Of a DNA stretch of 64,000 bases, positions 33,946-43,617 are shown in pieces (position 1 is the stretch's first letter; each line of letters begins with the position of its first letter). The notes beneath the pieces were generated by a model. That model saw only the letters and a list, made by a program, of their open reading frames with translations, had not been told where the DNA came from and searched no databases. The DNA is from Cutibacterium namnetense (GTDB taxonomy: Bacteria > Actinomycetota > Actinomycetes > Propionibacteriales > Propionibacteriaceae). The stretch covers positions 287,279-351,278 of the forward strand of contig NZ_LWHO01000003.1 of NCBI RefSeq assembly GCF_001642025.1, read 5' to 3'. The position numbers and the translations under genes were made by a program.

Positions 33946-36108
33946 GTGGCCATGGACAACATCTCGACATCAGCCGGTAGTTCGGAAACGCCGAGTGGTA
34001 AAGGCGGTACCGTGCGCACGGCGTCGACTAGCCGGGAGTACGGTGCCAAGAATCTGTTGGTGCTGGAGGGGCTCGAGGCAGTACGTAAACGTCCTGCCAT
34101 GTATATCGGCTCAACGGATACCCGCGGACTCATGCACTGTCTATGGGAGATCTTCGACAATGGAGTTGATGAGGCGCTCGCTGGGTATGGACGCCGTATC
34201 ACCGTCACCTTGGAGAAGGCTGGGTCGATCCTCGTTACCGACGAGGGCCGTGGTATTCCCGTTGACGTCGAGCCGCGCACCGGGCTCAGCGGCGTCGAGG
34301 TGGTTTACACCAAGCTGCACGCGGGCGGAAAATTCGGTGGTGGGGCGTATAACGTCTCAGGGGGACTGCATGGCGTCGGCGCTTCAGTCGTCAACGCCGT
34401 CTCAGCGCGCCTGGATGTGGAGGTGGATCGCAAGTCCACGGTGTGGGGGATGAGCTTTCGCCGTGGCGTTCCTGGGGTCTTTGATGGGCAGGGCCCCGAT
34501 GCGCCCTTCACTCCTGAGTCAGGGGTGCGCAAAGTAGGCAAGGCTAAGCGTGGTGTTACTGGTACTCGGGTTCGGTACTGGCCTGACCGTCAGATCTTCC
34601 TTCCTGATGCCAAGCTGTCGTGGTCCAAGCTTGCCGACCGCGCTCGGCAGACGGCCTTCCTCGTCCCAGGCCTGGAGATCGTCATTACTGACGAGAGGGG
34701 TATCCAGACTGATCCTGACAGTGGTGATGTGCTGGAGACGGTCTCAGAAACGATGCGCTTTGACGGCGGTATATCTGAGTTTGCTGAGTATCTCGCCACT
34801 GATCAACCTGTCAACGATGTCATGAGACTGCAGGGGAGGGCTTCCTTCACCGAGACCGTCCCCATGCTTGACGAGAACGGTGGTATGACGCCTACCGATG
34901 TCGACCGGGACCTCGGGGTCGATATCGCTCTGCGCTGGGGAACAAGCTATGACACTACGGTACGTTCCTTCGTGAACATCATAGCTACCCCCAAAGGCGG
35001 CACCCACGTGCAGGGGTTCGAGCAGGGCCTGTTGCGGGCCTTCAATGCCGGTCTGGAGGGAACACGCATCCTCAAGTCCTCCGAGGAGATTGTCAAGGAC
35101 GACATTCTGGAGGGGCTGACGGCCGTGGTGACGGTGAGCCTGGCAGAGCCCCAGTTTGAGGGTCAGACCAAGGAGGTATTGGGCACCCCGCCGGTTAGAC
35201 GCCTCGTGGCTCGCGTTGTTGAGGAGCAGATGACTGCCTTCCTCACCTCAGCCAAGGCTGCTGACAAACCAGTAGCACGCGCTCTTATGGAGAAGGTCGT
35301 TAATGCCTCGCGGACCCGTGTGGCTGCCCGGGCACACAAGGAAAACCAGCGTCGTAAGAACGCGCTGGAATCTTCTCATCTGCCGCCCAAGCTCAAGGAT
35401 TGCCGATCTTCCGATCCGGACGTCACCGAGTTGTTCATTGTCGAGGGTGATTCCGCACTTGGAACGGCCAACGTGGCTCGTAACTCCGAACACCAGGCTT
35501 TGCTTCCGGTTCGCGGCAAGATTCTTAACGTGCAGAAGGCTGATCTCGGTGCCATGCTTAAGAACGTCGAGTGCGCCTCGATCATCCAGGTCGTTGGTGC
35601 TGGATCGGGAAAGACCTTCGATCTTGACCAGGCCCGTTACGGCAAGGTTATCTTCATGGCCGACGCTGACTCGGATGGTGCCCATATTCGCTGCCTGTTG
35701 GCCACCCTTTTCTTCCGCTATATGCGTCCGATGGTGGAGGCTGGCCGGGTGTTCTCGGCGGTCCCGCCATTGCACCGATTCGAACTCATCAACCCCAAAC
35801 GGGGAATGGACAAGTACCTGTACACCTACACCGATGCTGAATACCAGCGCACTGCTGCCCAACTGACGAAGAAAGGGGTGCGGTTCAAAGAGCCACAGCG
35901 GTACAAGGGCCTCGGTGAGATGGATGCCTCCCAGCTCAAGGAGACAACGATGGACCCGCGCCATCGCACTTTGCGTCGCATCACCGTCGACGATGCTGCG
36001 GAGGCCGAAGGCACTTTTGAGATCCTCATGGGCAATCAGGTCGCACCGCGTAAGCAGTTCATCGTCGAGGGGGCTTACCGTCTCGACGCCGAACAGATCG
36101 ACGCCTAA
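33946..36108 (+). CDS. parE: DNA topoisomerase IV subunit B (ParE / GyrB family)
   Basis: ATPase subunit of a type IIA topoisomerase, 720 residues. The GHKL domain shows RKRPAMYIGSTDTRGLMHCL, EIFDNGVDEA and TDEGRGIPVD. The transducer follows, then the Toprim region with IVEGDSALG and MADADSDGAHIRCLLATLFF, and the C-terminal YKGLGEMDASQLKETTMDP. The call ParE rather than GyrB rests on the partner at 39288-41816 and on an expected separate gyrBA near the origin. The GTG start at 33946 is supported by the -10 six bases before it; ATG 33952 is an alternative. Confidence 0.9.
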   Translation: MAMDNISTSAGSSETPSGKGGTVRTASTSREYGAKNLLVLEGLEAVRKRPAMYIGSTDTRGLMHCLWEIFDNGVDEALAGYGRRITVTLEKAGSILVTDEGRGIPVDVEPRTGLSGVEVVYTKLHAGGKFGGGAYNVSGGLHGVGASVVNAVSARLDVEVDRKSTVWGMSFRRGVPGVFDGQGPDAPFTPESGVRKVGKAKRGVTGTRVRYWPDRQIFLPDAKLSWSKLADRARQTAFLVPGLEIVITDERGIQTDPDSGDVLETVSETMRFDGGISEFAEYLATDQPVNDVMRLQGRASFTETVPMLDENGGMTPTDVDRDLGVDIALRWGTSYDTTVRSFVNIIATPKGGTHVQGFEQGLLRAFNAGLEGTRILKSSEEIVKDDILEGLTAVVTVSLAEPQFEGQTKEVLGTPPVRRLVARVVEEQMTAFLTSAKAADKPVARALMEKVVNASRTRVAARAHKENQRRKNALESSHLPPKLKDCRSSDPDVTELFIVEGDSALGTANVARNSEHQALLPVRGKILNVQKADLGAMLKNVECASIIQVVGAGSGKTFDLDQARYGKVIFMADADSDGAHIRCLLATLFFRYMRPMVEAGRVFSAVPPLHRFELINPKRGMDKYLYTYTDAEYQRTAAQLTKKGVRFKEPQRYKGLGEMDASQLKETTMDPRHRTLRRITVDDAAEAEGTFEILMGNQVAPRKQFIVEGAYRLDAEQIDA

Positions 36109-36141
36109 GAGGACTGCGCGTTGTACGGCCACCGCCTGTAG

Positions 36142-36159
36142 CCTCGCGCAGACGCGAGG
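36142..36159. terminator. Short hairpin after parE
   Basis: CCTCGCG pairs with CGCGAGG (36142-36148 with 36153-36159), with a 4-base loop, 33 bases after the parE stop. It is a plausible terminator. Confidence 0.5.
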
Positions 36160-36466
36160 TCTAGCAATGTGTGAGGTGCATGTCCCCTCACTGGCTGTCT
36201 AGGTGCTGGCCCTGGGACGACAGGCTCGTCATATGCACAGTCGTTCTCGCTAAGAGGTGTGTATGGGAAGTTACAGTAGGCCGTATCGTTGACACGATGC
36301 ATTCCACTAGGGTTCTCCTTGAAGCGCCATGGCACGGATGTCATGGCCTGGAGTGGATAGATACAGAACAGGTGGAGGACATGGTGGGTCGAGTACGGCA
36401 AGCCAGTGGCGGGCGCAACGGCACGTGCCACGTTGACGGGGGATCCTCGGCGAGGAGGCCGCAGCG
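36160..36466. other. Intergenic region upstream of the Dcu carrier
   Basis: About 300 bases without a gene. A second small hairpin (GTGAGG with CCTCAC, about 36170-36190) and an imperfect dyad ATCGT-TGAC-ACGAT near 36290 are visible. The region should contain the dcu promoter and perhaps an operator. No riboswitch class was recognised. Confidence 0.35.
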
Positions 36467-37786
36467 ATGATCTGGTTCCACCTGGCCGTGGCCGTCATTT
36501 TCATCATCATTGGCTCGCGCCTTGGTGGGATCGGCGTCGGACTCGCGGGAGCGGCGGGGTGTATTGTCCTCGCGACCACTGGTCTGCACACGAAGATGGC
36601 TGAGGATATTCCCTGGACGGTCATCGGCATCATCATGACCGTTATCTGTGCCATCGCTGCCCTTCAGCTCGCGGGTGGGATGGACTATCTCGTGCATCTG
36701 ACCGAGGTTATGCTGCGCAAGCATCCCAACCAGATCAACTACCTCGCGCCACTAGCGACCTTCCTGCTTTCCCTGCTGTGTGGTACCGGGCATACTGCTT
36801 ATTCAGTGCTGCCTGTCATCGTGGAGGTGGCTAAGGAGCATAAGATCCGGCCGTCGAGACCGCTTTCCATCGCCGTTGTGGCATCCCAGGTTGCGGTTGC
36901 GTCCTCACCGATCTCGGCGGCGACCTTGGCCTTGGTTGGAGTTCTAGGGCCGTTGGGAGTGGGCTACCTTGAGATCCTCGCGGTGACGATCCCTACCACC
37001 TTCATCGGGTGTGCCGTCGGCGCGGTCGTGGCATCGCATCAGGGTAAGGATCTCGTCGATGATCCGGTTTATCAGGAACGTGAGGCTAAAGGGTTGGTGA
37101 GCCACAACGCTGCTGTGGCCGACACCGGTTGGAGGCCGAAACGAACCGCTATCCCCAGCCTCGTCGCCTTCCTCGTTGCGCTGGTAGTAGTGGTTGGTTA
37201 CGCCACCGTCTCATCGAAGGAGGTCGGCGTGCTCGCCAAGCCGCCTATGACGTCCTCGGCGGCGATCATGCTCATCATGTTGACGACGGCGATGATTATT
37301 TGCATGGTGTCACGTGAGGATGTCAAGCAGCTCACTACCCAGGCGACATTTCGAGCGGGAATGTCTGCAGCGATCTGCATTCTGGGACTGGCATGGCTGG
37401 GCAATATGTTCGTCAATAACTACATGGACGTCCTTACCCACGCTGGAGCCTCGATCCTGCATTCGGCCCCGTGGTTCCTTTCAGTGATCCTGTATTTGGC
37501 TGCGCCGCTGATGTTCTCCCACGCCGCGACGACTGTCGCCTTCATGCCGGTGGTGGCCAAAATCGGCCTATCTCCGACGGTGATGCTGGCTTGCTACCCG
37601 GCCGTGGCCAACTATTACCTGCTGCCGAACTATCCCACAACGGTTGCAGCTATGGAGATGGACGACACCGGATCGACGCGAGTCGGACGCATCGTCTTCA
37701 ACCACCCGTTCGTCCTTCCCGGGACCGTTTCGATTGCGGTAACGATCCTGCTGGGAGCTTTCTGGGCGCCCATTATGTTGGGCTGA
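36467..37786 (+). CDS. Anaerobic C4-dicarboxylate transporter (DcuA/DcuB family)
   Basis: A 439-residue inner-membrane carrier with about 10-12 hydrophobic segments. Family pieces are GSRLGGIGVGLAGAAGCIVL, LLCGTGHTAYSVLPVIVEVA, SQVAVASSPISAATLALVG and the C-terminal NYYLLPNYPTTVAAMEMDDTG. Dcu proteins exchange fumarate, malate or aspartate for succinate during anaerobic growth. This fits an organism of the propionate (Wood-Werkman) pathway that forms succinate as an intermediate and product. Shine-Dalgarno gaggagg lies eight bases before the ATG. It is placed between parE and parC with no link to topology control. Confidence 0.92.
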   Translation: MIWFHLAVAVIFIIIGSRLGGIGVGLAGAAGCIVLATTGLHTKMAEDIPWTVIGIIMTVICAIAALQLAGGMDYLVHLTEVMLRKHPNQINYLAPLATFLLSLLCGTGHTAYSVLPVIVEVAKEHKIRPSRPLSIAVVASQVAVASSPISAATLALVGVLGPLGVGYLEILAVTIPTTFIGCAVGAVVASHQGKDLVDDPVYQEREAKGLVSHNAAVADTGWRPKRTAIPSLVAFLVALVVVVGYATVSSKEVGVLAKPPMTSSAAIMLIMLTTAMIICMVSREDVKQLTTQATFRAGMSAAICILGLAWLGNMFVNNYMDVLTHAGASILHSAPWFLSVILYLAAPLMFSHAATTVAFMPVVAKIGLSPTVMLACYPAVANYYLLPNYPTTVAAMEMDDTGSTRVGRIVFNHPFVLPGTVSIAVTILLGAFWAPIMLG

Positions 37787-37839
37787 GGCCAGAGGAGGCG
37801 CGATCGCGTGTTCGGCAGGCACCGGTAGACTCAATGGCC

Positions 37840-39183
37840 ATGAGCCACACCGATGTGCCGGCCGATCAACGCAAACGCGTCTTCGCCTGGGCCATGTGGG
37901 ATCCGGGCACCCAGCCCTTCGCCTCGGTCATTACCACTTTTGTTTTTGCCGTCTACCTTGTTGGTGACGCCTTCGGGTCTAAGGACCGTACCGTCACCGC
38001 GCTGTCATGGACCATGAGTTTGGCGGGCCTGGCCATTGCCTTGCTGGCGCCTGTCGTGGGGCAGCGGGCAGGACGGCAAGGACGGCAGGTGACGGCCCTG
38101 AAATGGCTCACCTGGATCCTTGCAGTGATGTCGGGACTGCTGTTTTTCGTCAAGCCTCATCCGTCCTATCTCGTGGTCGGATTGGTGCTGATGGGCATCG
38201 GGACGGTCATTTCGGATGTCGGCAGTTCCCTATACAACGGCATGCTTGATGACGTTGCAGAGCCTGGCAAAGTTGGTCGGATTTCCGGCCTCGGGTGGGG
38301 CATGGGTTATCTGGGTGGGATTATTGCGTTACTCGTCATCTACGTCGCCTGGATCAAACCAAAAGTGGGTTGGCTTGGAGTAACAAGTCACGAAGGCATG
38401 AACATCCGCGTGGCCATGCTGTTTTGCGCGCTGTGGATCCTGGTGCTGACCCTGCCCACCTTTCTTCTCCTGCACGATAACCGGCAGCCGGTCAAACCGT
38501 CTGGACCCCGGCTGCATGGCGTGCGGGCCCTCGGCCATGCCTACGCCGAGTTGTGGCGCAGTGTGGTGAGGATATGGCACGTCAGCCGTAACACGATCAT
38601 TTTCCTGATCGCTTCTGCCTTGTTCCGTGATGGGCTCAACGGTGTTTTCCAGTTCGGTGGACCACTCGCTCGTCAAACGTTCGGATTTAGTGCGTCAGAC
38701 GTACTCATCTTTGGCATTGTGGCCAATCTTGTCGCCGGCATATCCACAATCTTGTTGGGACGCCTGGACGACCGCATCGGCCCGAAACGACTCATCACCA
38801 TTTCGCTGACCGTGTTGTCAGCGTGCGGTATAGGCGTATTCATCGGCCACACAGGTTCTGCCATGGTGTTCTGGGTGCTCGGCCTCATCATGTGTGGTTT
38901 CGTCGGACCAGCTCAGTCCGCATCGCGAAGCCTCCTCACCCAGATTTGCCCGCCCGGATACCAGGGAGAGGTTTTCGGTCTTTACGCGACCACCGGTAAA
39001 GCCGTCTCGTTTCTGGCACCGGCACTATTTGGCCTCTTCGTCACGGCGGACCATGCCATCACTGGCGGTGACAATAACCAGTACTGGGGAATCGTGGGCA
39101 TAGTTCTCGTACTATTAGTGGGGCTGGCGGCCATGATTCCGGTCAGCACTGCCGAGGTCCACGACGAGACGTACGCGGAGTGA
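37840..39183 (+). CDS. MFS transporter, UMF1 (Atg22-like) family
   Basis: A 447-residue major facilitator with about 12 hydrophobic segments. The N-terminal RVFAWAMWDPGTQPFASVIT is the characteristic W-x-D-x-x-x-x-P-F pattern of the UMF1/Atg22 branch. ISGLGWGMGYLGGIIALLVI and GPAQSASRSLLTQICPPGYQ also fit. Relatives export amino acids or have unknown substrates. Start: TAGACT (37826-37831) is eight bases before ATG 37840. An in-frame ATG six bases earlier (37834) is possible but would lie at or before the predicted transcript start. Confidence 0.88.
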   Translation: MSHTDVPADQRKRVFAWAMWDPGTQPFASVITTFVFAVYLVGDAFGSKDRTVTALSWTMSLAGLAIALLAPVVGQRAGRQGRQVTALKWLTWILAVMSGLLFFVKPHPSYLVVGLVLMGIGTVISDVGSSLYNGMLDDVAEPGKVGRISGLGWGMGYLGGIIALLVIYVAWIKPKVGWLGVTSHEGMNIRVAMLFCALWILVLTLPTFLLLHDNRQPVKPSGPRLHGVRALGHAYAELWRSVVRIWHVSRNTIIFLIASALFRDGLNGVFQFGGPLARQTFGFSASDVLIFGIVANLVAGISTILLGRLDDRIGPKRLITISLTVLSACGIGVFIGHTGSAMVFWVLGLIMCGFVGPAQSASRSLLTQICPPGYQGEVFGLYATTGKAVSFLAPALFGLFVTADHAITGGDNNQYWGIVGIVLVLLVGLAAMIPVSTAEVHDETYAE

Positions 39184-39287
39184 TCCTTAGCAGATTCAAC
39201 TGGCGCGTCCCTAGACCACTCCTCAGACCTCGGCCGCCACGAGCGGATCCATAGGCGATTCCGATCCTCAGCGCCGTTCATCGTCGG

Positions 39288-41816
39288 TTAGCTGAACAGG
39301 TCGGGTTGGGTGCCAGTCTGCTCCCCGTCATTCGATAACGGATCATCGGAATCCGACACCGACCCATCGGATGCCCAATCATCCTTGCCGGAGCTATGAC
39401 GACGACTCCCCACGGCCAGGATAGGCTGACGTCCCTGATCACCGGAGCCGTCTCGACGCATATTGGGTGCCGGCAGTTCGATAGGGACCCCGGATGCGGC
39501 ACAGGCTACGGCCGGATCGGGGCCTATCCAGGCGAGTACTAGGGCGGTCTCTGCCCTGAGGAAGCGCTGGCACCTCATTCCACCGGTGGCCCTGCCCTTG
39601 GACGGGTACTGGTCGAAGGGAGTTAGTTTGATTGAGCCGGGTTCTTTACCTGCGGCACTGGGAGAGGATGCGGCTACTGTCACCACTGAGGATCCGTGGC
39701 TGGGGGCAGCGCCAAAGAAAATCACTGGATCCTTGGCCTTGATACCTGCTACACCGCCGCCCAAACGTCCCTGCGGGCGCACTGTGGATGCTGGGAAATG
39801 GAGTAAGGCAGCGCCTTGGGTCACGAAACACAACTCGAGGTCTTCGTCGCCCATTTCAACGGCACCGACGACCTCGTCACCGTCCTTGAGACTGATAACC
39901 TCCCAAGAGTCCTTGCTGAGGAGTTCCGGGTTGACCCGCTTGACGATGCCGTTTCGGGTGCCAAGAGCCAAGGAGGGGCCTTTGGCCGACAGGCTCGTCA
40001 CGGCCAGAGCTCGTTCGCCTTTCTCTAAGCCGACGAGGTCGGCCAGCGGGGTGCCACCGGCCACCGATGGCGCAGTCGCGGTCATCGGCAAATTTGCGAG
40101 TTCGACGGCATGGGAACGCACTAGGCGACCGGCACTAGTAATAATGCCGAAATCACCGCGTGCAGTAGTGCGGGCGCTGGAGATAATGACATCGTGGCTG
40201 GCCCTGTCCCCGTCGGTGGGAAGAACGTCGTCGGTATCGATGCGGGCTAATAAGCCAGTCGCCGACAGTAGCACCCAGCATGGGTCATCAGGCACTTCTA
40301 GGGGGACTGACGCTGCCGCGACCGATGGCGACGCGCCCAGCAGCACAGTGCGACGTGGGGTGCCGTATTTGGACGACACCTCGGCTAACTCCCCGGACAC
40401 CACGCGACGCAACTCAGACTCGTCATTGACGATGAGCGTTAGTCCTTCGATGCGTTCGCGCAGTTCATCGCGTTCGGACTCCAACTCAATGGTGGAGAAC
40501 TTGGTCAGACGGCGCAGCTGCATGTCCAGGATGTAGTTGGCCTGCACCTCGTCGAGGTTGAAGGCTTCCATGAGTCGTGTGCGGGCGGTCGCAGCGTCCT
40601 CGGAAGAGCGGATGATGGCGATGACGTCGTCAATGTCGACGATGGCCAATAACAGGCCTTCGACCAGGTGCAGCCGGTCCTTGGCCTTGTTGAGCTGGAA
40701 GTTTGTGCGTCGCAGGGTGACGTCGAGACGGTGATCTAAGTAGACCTGCAGCATCTCTAGCAGGCCTAACGTACGGGGCTGGCCTTCCACGAGGCTCACC
40801 GCGTTGATGGCGAAGGAGTCCTCTAGCTTGGTGAGCTTGTACAAGCGCTCCAACAGCGCCTCCGGGTTGAAGCCGTTCTTGACCTCAATGACCAGATGGG
40901 TGCCGTTGGCCAGATCAGTGAGGTCCTTGACGTCAGCGATGCCAGTGATCTTTTTGGACTGCACCAAGGTTTTGATCTGGTCGATGATGCGTTCTGGTCC
41001 GACCATGTAGGGCAGCTCGGTGACGACGATGCCGCGGCGTCGCGGGGAAACTTTCTCGATGCGGGCGGTGGCGCGGATCTTGAAGGAGCCGCGGCCGGTG
41101 CGATAAGCATCGGCGATGCCGTCAAGGCCGATGATTCGTCCCCCGGTCGGTAAATCCGGTCCCGGCACGAACCTCATGATCTCGTCAAGGTCGGCGTCCG
41201 GATGATCGAGCATATGACGTAAAGCCGCCACAACTTCGACGAGGTTGTGCGGTGGGATGTTGGTGGCCATTCCCACCGCGATGCCCGAAGCCCCGTTGAC
41301 GAGCAGGTTCGGGAAGGCCGCCGGCAGCACCGATGGCTCGAACTCCTTGCCGTCATAGTTAGGCTCGAAGTCGACCGTGTCCTCGTCAAGCCCGTTGATC
41401 ATGGCAACAGCTGGCGGAGCCATCCGACACTCGGTGTAGCGCATGGCAGCGGCGCCGGCGTCAAGGGATCCGAAGTTACCATGACCGTCGATGAGGGGCA
41501 GTCTCATCGCCCATGGCTGAGCGGTGCGTACCAGAGCGTCGTAAATGGCGGCGTCACCGTGTGGGTGCAACTGGCCCATGACCTGCCCGACGACTCGCGC
41601 TGACTTTACATGGGGACGATCCGGGCGCACCCCCATGTCACCCATGGTGTAAAGGATGCGACGCTGGACGGGTTTGAGGCCGTCACGGGCGTCAGGCAGG
41701 GCGCGAGAATAGATAACGGAGTATGCGTACTCCAGGAAGCTGTTCTCCATCTCGCGGGAGACGTCGACGTCGATAATGTTCTCGGTGAAGTCCTCGTCCA
41801 CCGTCTTTTTAGCCAT
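39288..41816 (-). CDS. parC: DNA topoisomerase IV subunit A (ParC / GyrA family)
   Basis: Breakage-reunion subunit of 842 residues, partner of parE at 33946. The winged-helix/tower domain has [20 protein letters not shown], the quinolone region [20 protein letters not shown] and the catalytic Tyr127 in [11 protein letters not shown]. The C-terminal beta-propeller blades (about 500-790) are less regular than in GyrA, and no GyrA-box (QRRGGKG) is seen, supporting ParC. Ala89 stands where E. coli GyrA has Ser83. It has a Ser/Asp-rich tail. Shine-Dalgarno gggaggt precedes the ATG. Confidence 0.9.
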   Translation of the reverse strand: MAKKTVDEDFTENIIDVDVSREMENSFLEYAYSVIYSRALPDARDGLKPVQRRILYTMGDMGVRPDRPHVKSARVVGQVMGQLHPHGDAAIYDALVRTAQPWAMRLPLIDGHGNFGSLDAGAAAMRYTECRMAPPAVAMINGLDEDTVDFEPNYDGKEFEPSVLPAAFPNLLVNGASGIAVGMATNIPPHNLVEVVAALRHMLDHPDADLDEIMRFVPGPDLPTGGRIIGLDGIADAYRTGRGSFKIRATARIEKVSPRRRGIVVTELPYMVGPERIIDQIKTLVQSKKITGIADVKDLTDLANGTHLVIEVKNGFNPEALLERLYKLTKLEDSFAINAVSLVEGQPRTLGLLEMLQVYLDHRLDVTLRRTNFQLNKAKDRLHLVEGLLLAIVDIDDVIAIIRSSEDAATARTRLMEAFNLDEVQANYILDMQLRRLTKFSTIELESERDELRERIEGLTLIVNDESELRRVVSGELAEVSSKYGTPRRTVLLGASPSVAAASVPLEVPDDPCWVLLSATGLLARIDTDDVLPTDGDRASHDVIISSARTTARGDFGIITSAGRLVRSHAVELANLPMTATAPSVAGGTPLADLVGLEKGERALAVTSLSAKGPSLALGTRNGIVKRVNPELLSKDSWEVISLKDGDEVVGAVEMGDEDLELCFVTQGAALLHFPASTVRPQGRLGGGVAGIKAKDPVIFFGAAPSHGSSVVTVAASSPSAAGKEPGSIKLTPFDQYPSKGRATGGMRCQRFLRAETALVLAWIGPDPAVACAASGVPIELPAPNMRRDGSGDQGRQPILAVGSRRHSSGKDDWASDGSVSDSDDPLSNDGEQTGTQPDLFS

Positions 41817-41879
41817 CGTTACCTCCCAAGCAGCACGCGCTAACGACCTATTTTGGTCGATCGGCGCGAAATCTGCATG

Positions 41880-42974
41880 TCAGGGCTTGGATGGGTCCTC
41901 GGGGTTGAGCACTTTGGCGAGGAGAGGGGCGAGCTGATCACCGTCGGGAGCATGCACGAGGGGCGCAGATTCGGGGGCCCACTGCACTCGATGACGGTCC
42001 TCCAGCACAGTCGTCGTGCCATGGGCAAGCACTTGCTGAGTCGTCGAGAGCTCACGAATGGCGATGGCTCGGGTATGGCCCGGCTGAAGCTCGTCAAACT
42101 CGGAGTAGATCCGGATGTCGTGCTGCCCGTCATCACCGACGAGGACCCATTCGATGTCAGGGAAGTCCCGAGCTAGCTCGCGCAGAGCAGTGCGTTTGTG
42201 GTCCACCCCAGAACGGAACCAGCCGGTGTTCGTCGGGCCCCAGTCCGTCAGCAACAGGGGCCCTTGCGGATATCCGTGGCGAGCAAGGAACCTCACCAAG
42301 AATGGGTAGGTATTCCACGCGCCAGTGGACACATAGACCACCGGGGCATCAGGATGACGTTTCAAGAGCTTCTGGTACATCCGTGCCATGCCGGGAATAG
42401 ATTTGCGGGCCTGCTCGGTGAGCACGAAGGAGTTCCAAGCCGCGATGAGTGACCGGGGCAGAGAAGTCGAGATGACGGTATCGTCAATGTCAGAGATGAT
42501 GCCGAACCGAGTGTTCTGGGACACCACGAGGACCTTTGCTGTAGTGGTGTCACCACTGGTTGACAAGGTGACTTCATGCCAGCCTGGTTGCAAGCCGTGA
42601 TTTTTGACGCGCACATCGACGTATCCGGCGCGGTCTGCTCGCACCGTGATCTTTTCGCCGTTGACGTCGACGACAACCTCTGTGCCCGGGGCTGGTAGCC
42701 CGAGGAAGTTGCGCCAACCGCGCTGGGACAGCAACTCAATGGACAACAGATTTCGTCGAGTTAGCGGAGACCGGTCTGGCTGACGCTCCTGCTCCGGCTT
42801 CCGCCCGGGCGGACTGGTCAGAACGACTCGTCCGAGGACACGCACATGGGTAGCCGATCCATAACTGCGATAACCGATGACGCACGGTACCCAGCCCCGT
42901 CTGCGCAGTGTCGTGTTGAGGCGCCTATGGACGGCATCCTCGACTCGGGCTCCGATGAACGGCCGGTTCGACAT
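41880..42974 (-). CDS. App1-family phosphatase domain protein (DUF2183)
   Basis: A 364-residue protein of the App1/DUF2183 family. The C-terminal HAD-like catalytic domain begins at FGIISDIDDTVI (DxDxT nucleophile motif) and includes YVSTGAWNTYPFL and LVGDDGQHDIRIY. The N-terminal half is a beta-sandwich-like region (EVVVDVNGEKITVRADRAGY). Yeast App1 is a phosphatidate phosphatase; bacterial substrates are unproven, but a lipid phosphate is likely. The start is the first of few candidates, without a clear Shine-Dalgarno. It is divergent from the DUF5998 gene by 46 bases. Confidence 0.88.
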   Translation of the reverse strand: MSNRPFIGARVEDAVHRRLNTTLRRRGWVPCVIGYRSYGSATHVRVLGRVVLTSPPGRKPEQERQPDRSPLTRRNLLSIELLSQRGWRNFLGLPAPGTEVVVDVNGEKITVRADRAGYVDVRVKNHGLQPGWHEVTLSTSGDTTTAKVLVVSQNTRFGIISDIDDTVISTSLPRSLIAAWNSFVLTEQARKSIPGMARMYQKLLKRHPDAPVVYVSTGAWNTYPFLVRFLARHGYPQGPLLLTDWGPTNTGWFRSGVDHKRTALRELARDFPDIEWVLVGDDGQHDIRIYSEFDELQPGHTRAIAIRELSTTQQVLAHGTTTVLEDRHRVQWAPESAPLVHAPDGDQLAPLLAKVLNPEDPSKP

Positions 42975-43020
42975 ATCTTGGAGATTACTGGATCACGCTT
43001 CATCGTGGGACGATGGGCCG

Positions 43021-43617
43021 GTGAATCAGTCTGTCGATCAAGCCCGAGCCCCCCTGCCGGCTGCCTTAGCCGCCGAGATCCAGTCCTGCGGATTCTTCCC
43101 TGAGCTGGTCATCGATGTCGCTGAGACCTCCTTGGCGGGGGAGGAAGTTTTCGATCATCTGCTGCATCTAGAGGCGACCTTCGACAACGATGAGGTTCAT
43201 CGCCATCTCACCCTGATCCTGCGCACTGCTACCCGTATGCTGATCGGCCACACGGATGAGCGCGCAGAAGGAGGCCAGTTGCAGGCTGTCACCTCGAGCG
43301 AGTCCATTCCGCTATCTCAAGTGAGTTCGGTGGTGCTGACTCGGGTCGTGCAGCATCCTGACCGATTCGGTACAGATCCTTCGTCGAGCACGGTTGAAGT
43401 CTGGCTCCAGATGACGTGGGGGGCTGTTTCGCGACTTGAACTCGAACCGGCCAGGTGCGGGGACCGCATGTGCACCGCAGACCATGGTTATACCGGTACC
43501 CTCAGCGGAGACGACATCGTCATCAGGATGAGCCCGGCTGCCGACGGCACCGATCAAGTTGAGCGCCTCATGGCATTCGCGACGCGGATGCAGGCCGTCA
43601 CTGGGGCAACCCGATGA
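43021..43617 (+). CDS. DUF5998 protein
   Basis: A 198-residue actinobacterial protein of unknown function. Conserved parts are LPAALAAEIQSCGFFPELV, then HLEATFDNDEVHRHLTLILRT and WGAVSRLELEPARCGDRMC, with a C-terminal DxDxxxxR-like segment. It is co-translated with the following phosphodiesterase (ATGA overlap) and then tdk, an order conserved in actinobacteria. GTG 43021 is taken as start because longer frames would run into the divergent app1 gene. Confidence 0.78.
   Translation: MNQSVDQARAPLPAALAAEIQSCGFFPELVIDVAETSLAGEEVFDHLLHLEATFDNDEVHRHLTLILRTATRMLIGHTDERAEGGQLQAVTSSESIPLSQVSSVVLTRVVQHPDRFGTDPSSSTVEVWLQMTWGAVSRLELEPARCGDRMCTADHGYTGTLSGDDIVIRMSPAADGTDQVERLMAFATRMQAVTGATR

Noticed and set aside
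36160-36466. Small protein gene or known riboswitch before the Dcu carrier
   Set aside because: Open frames here lack start signals and family resemblance, and no riboswitch core sequence was recognised.
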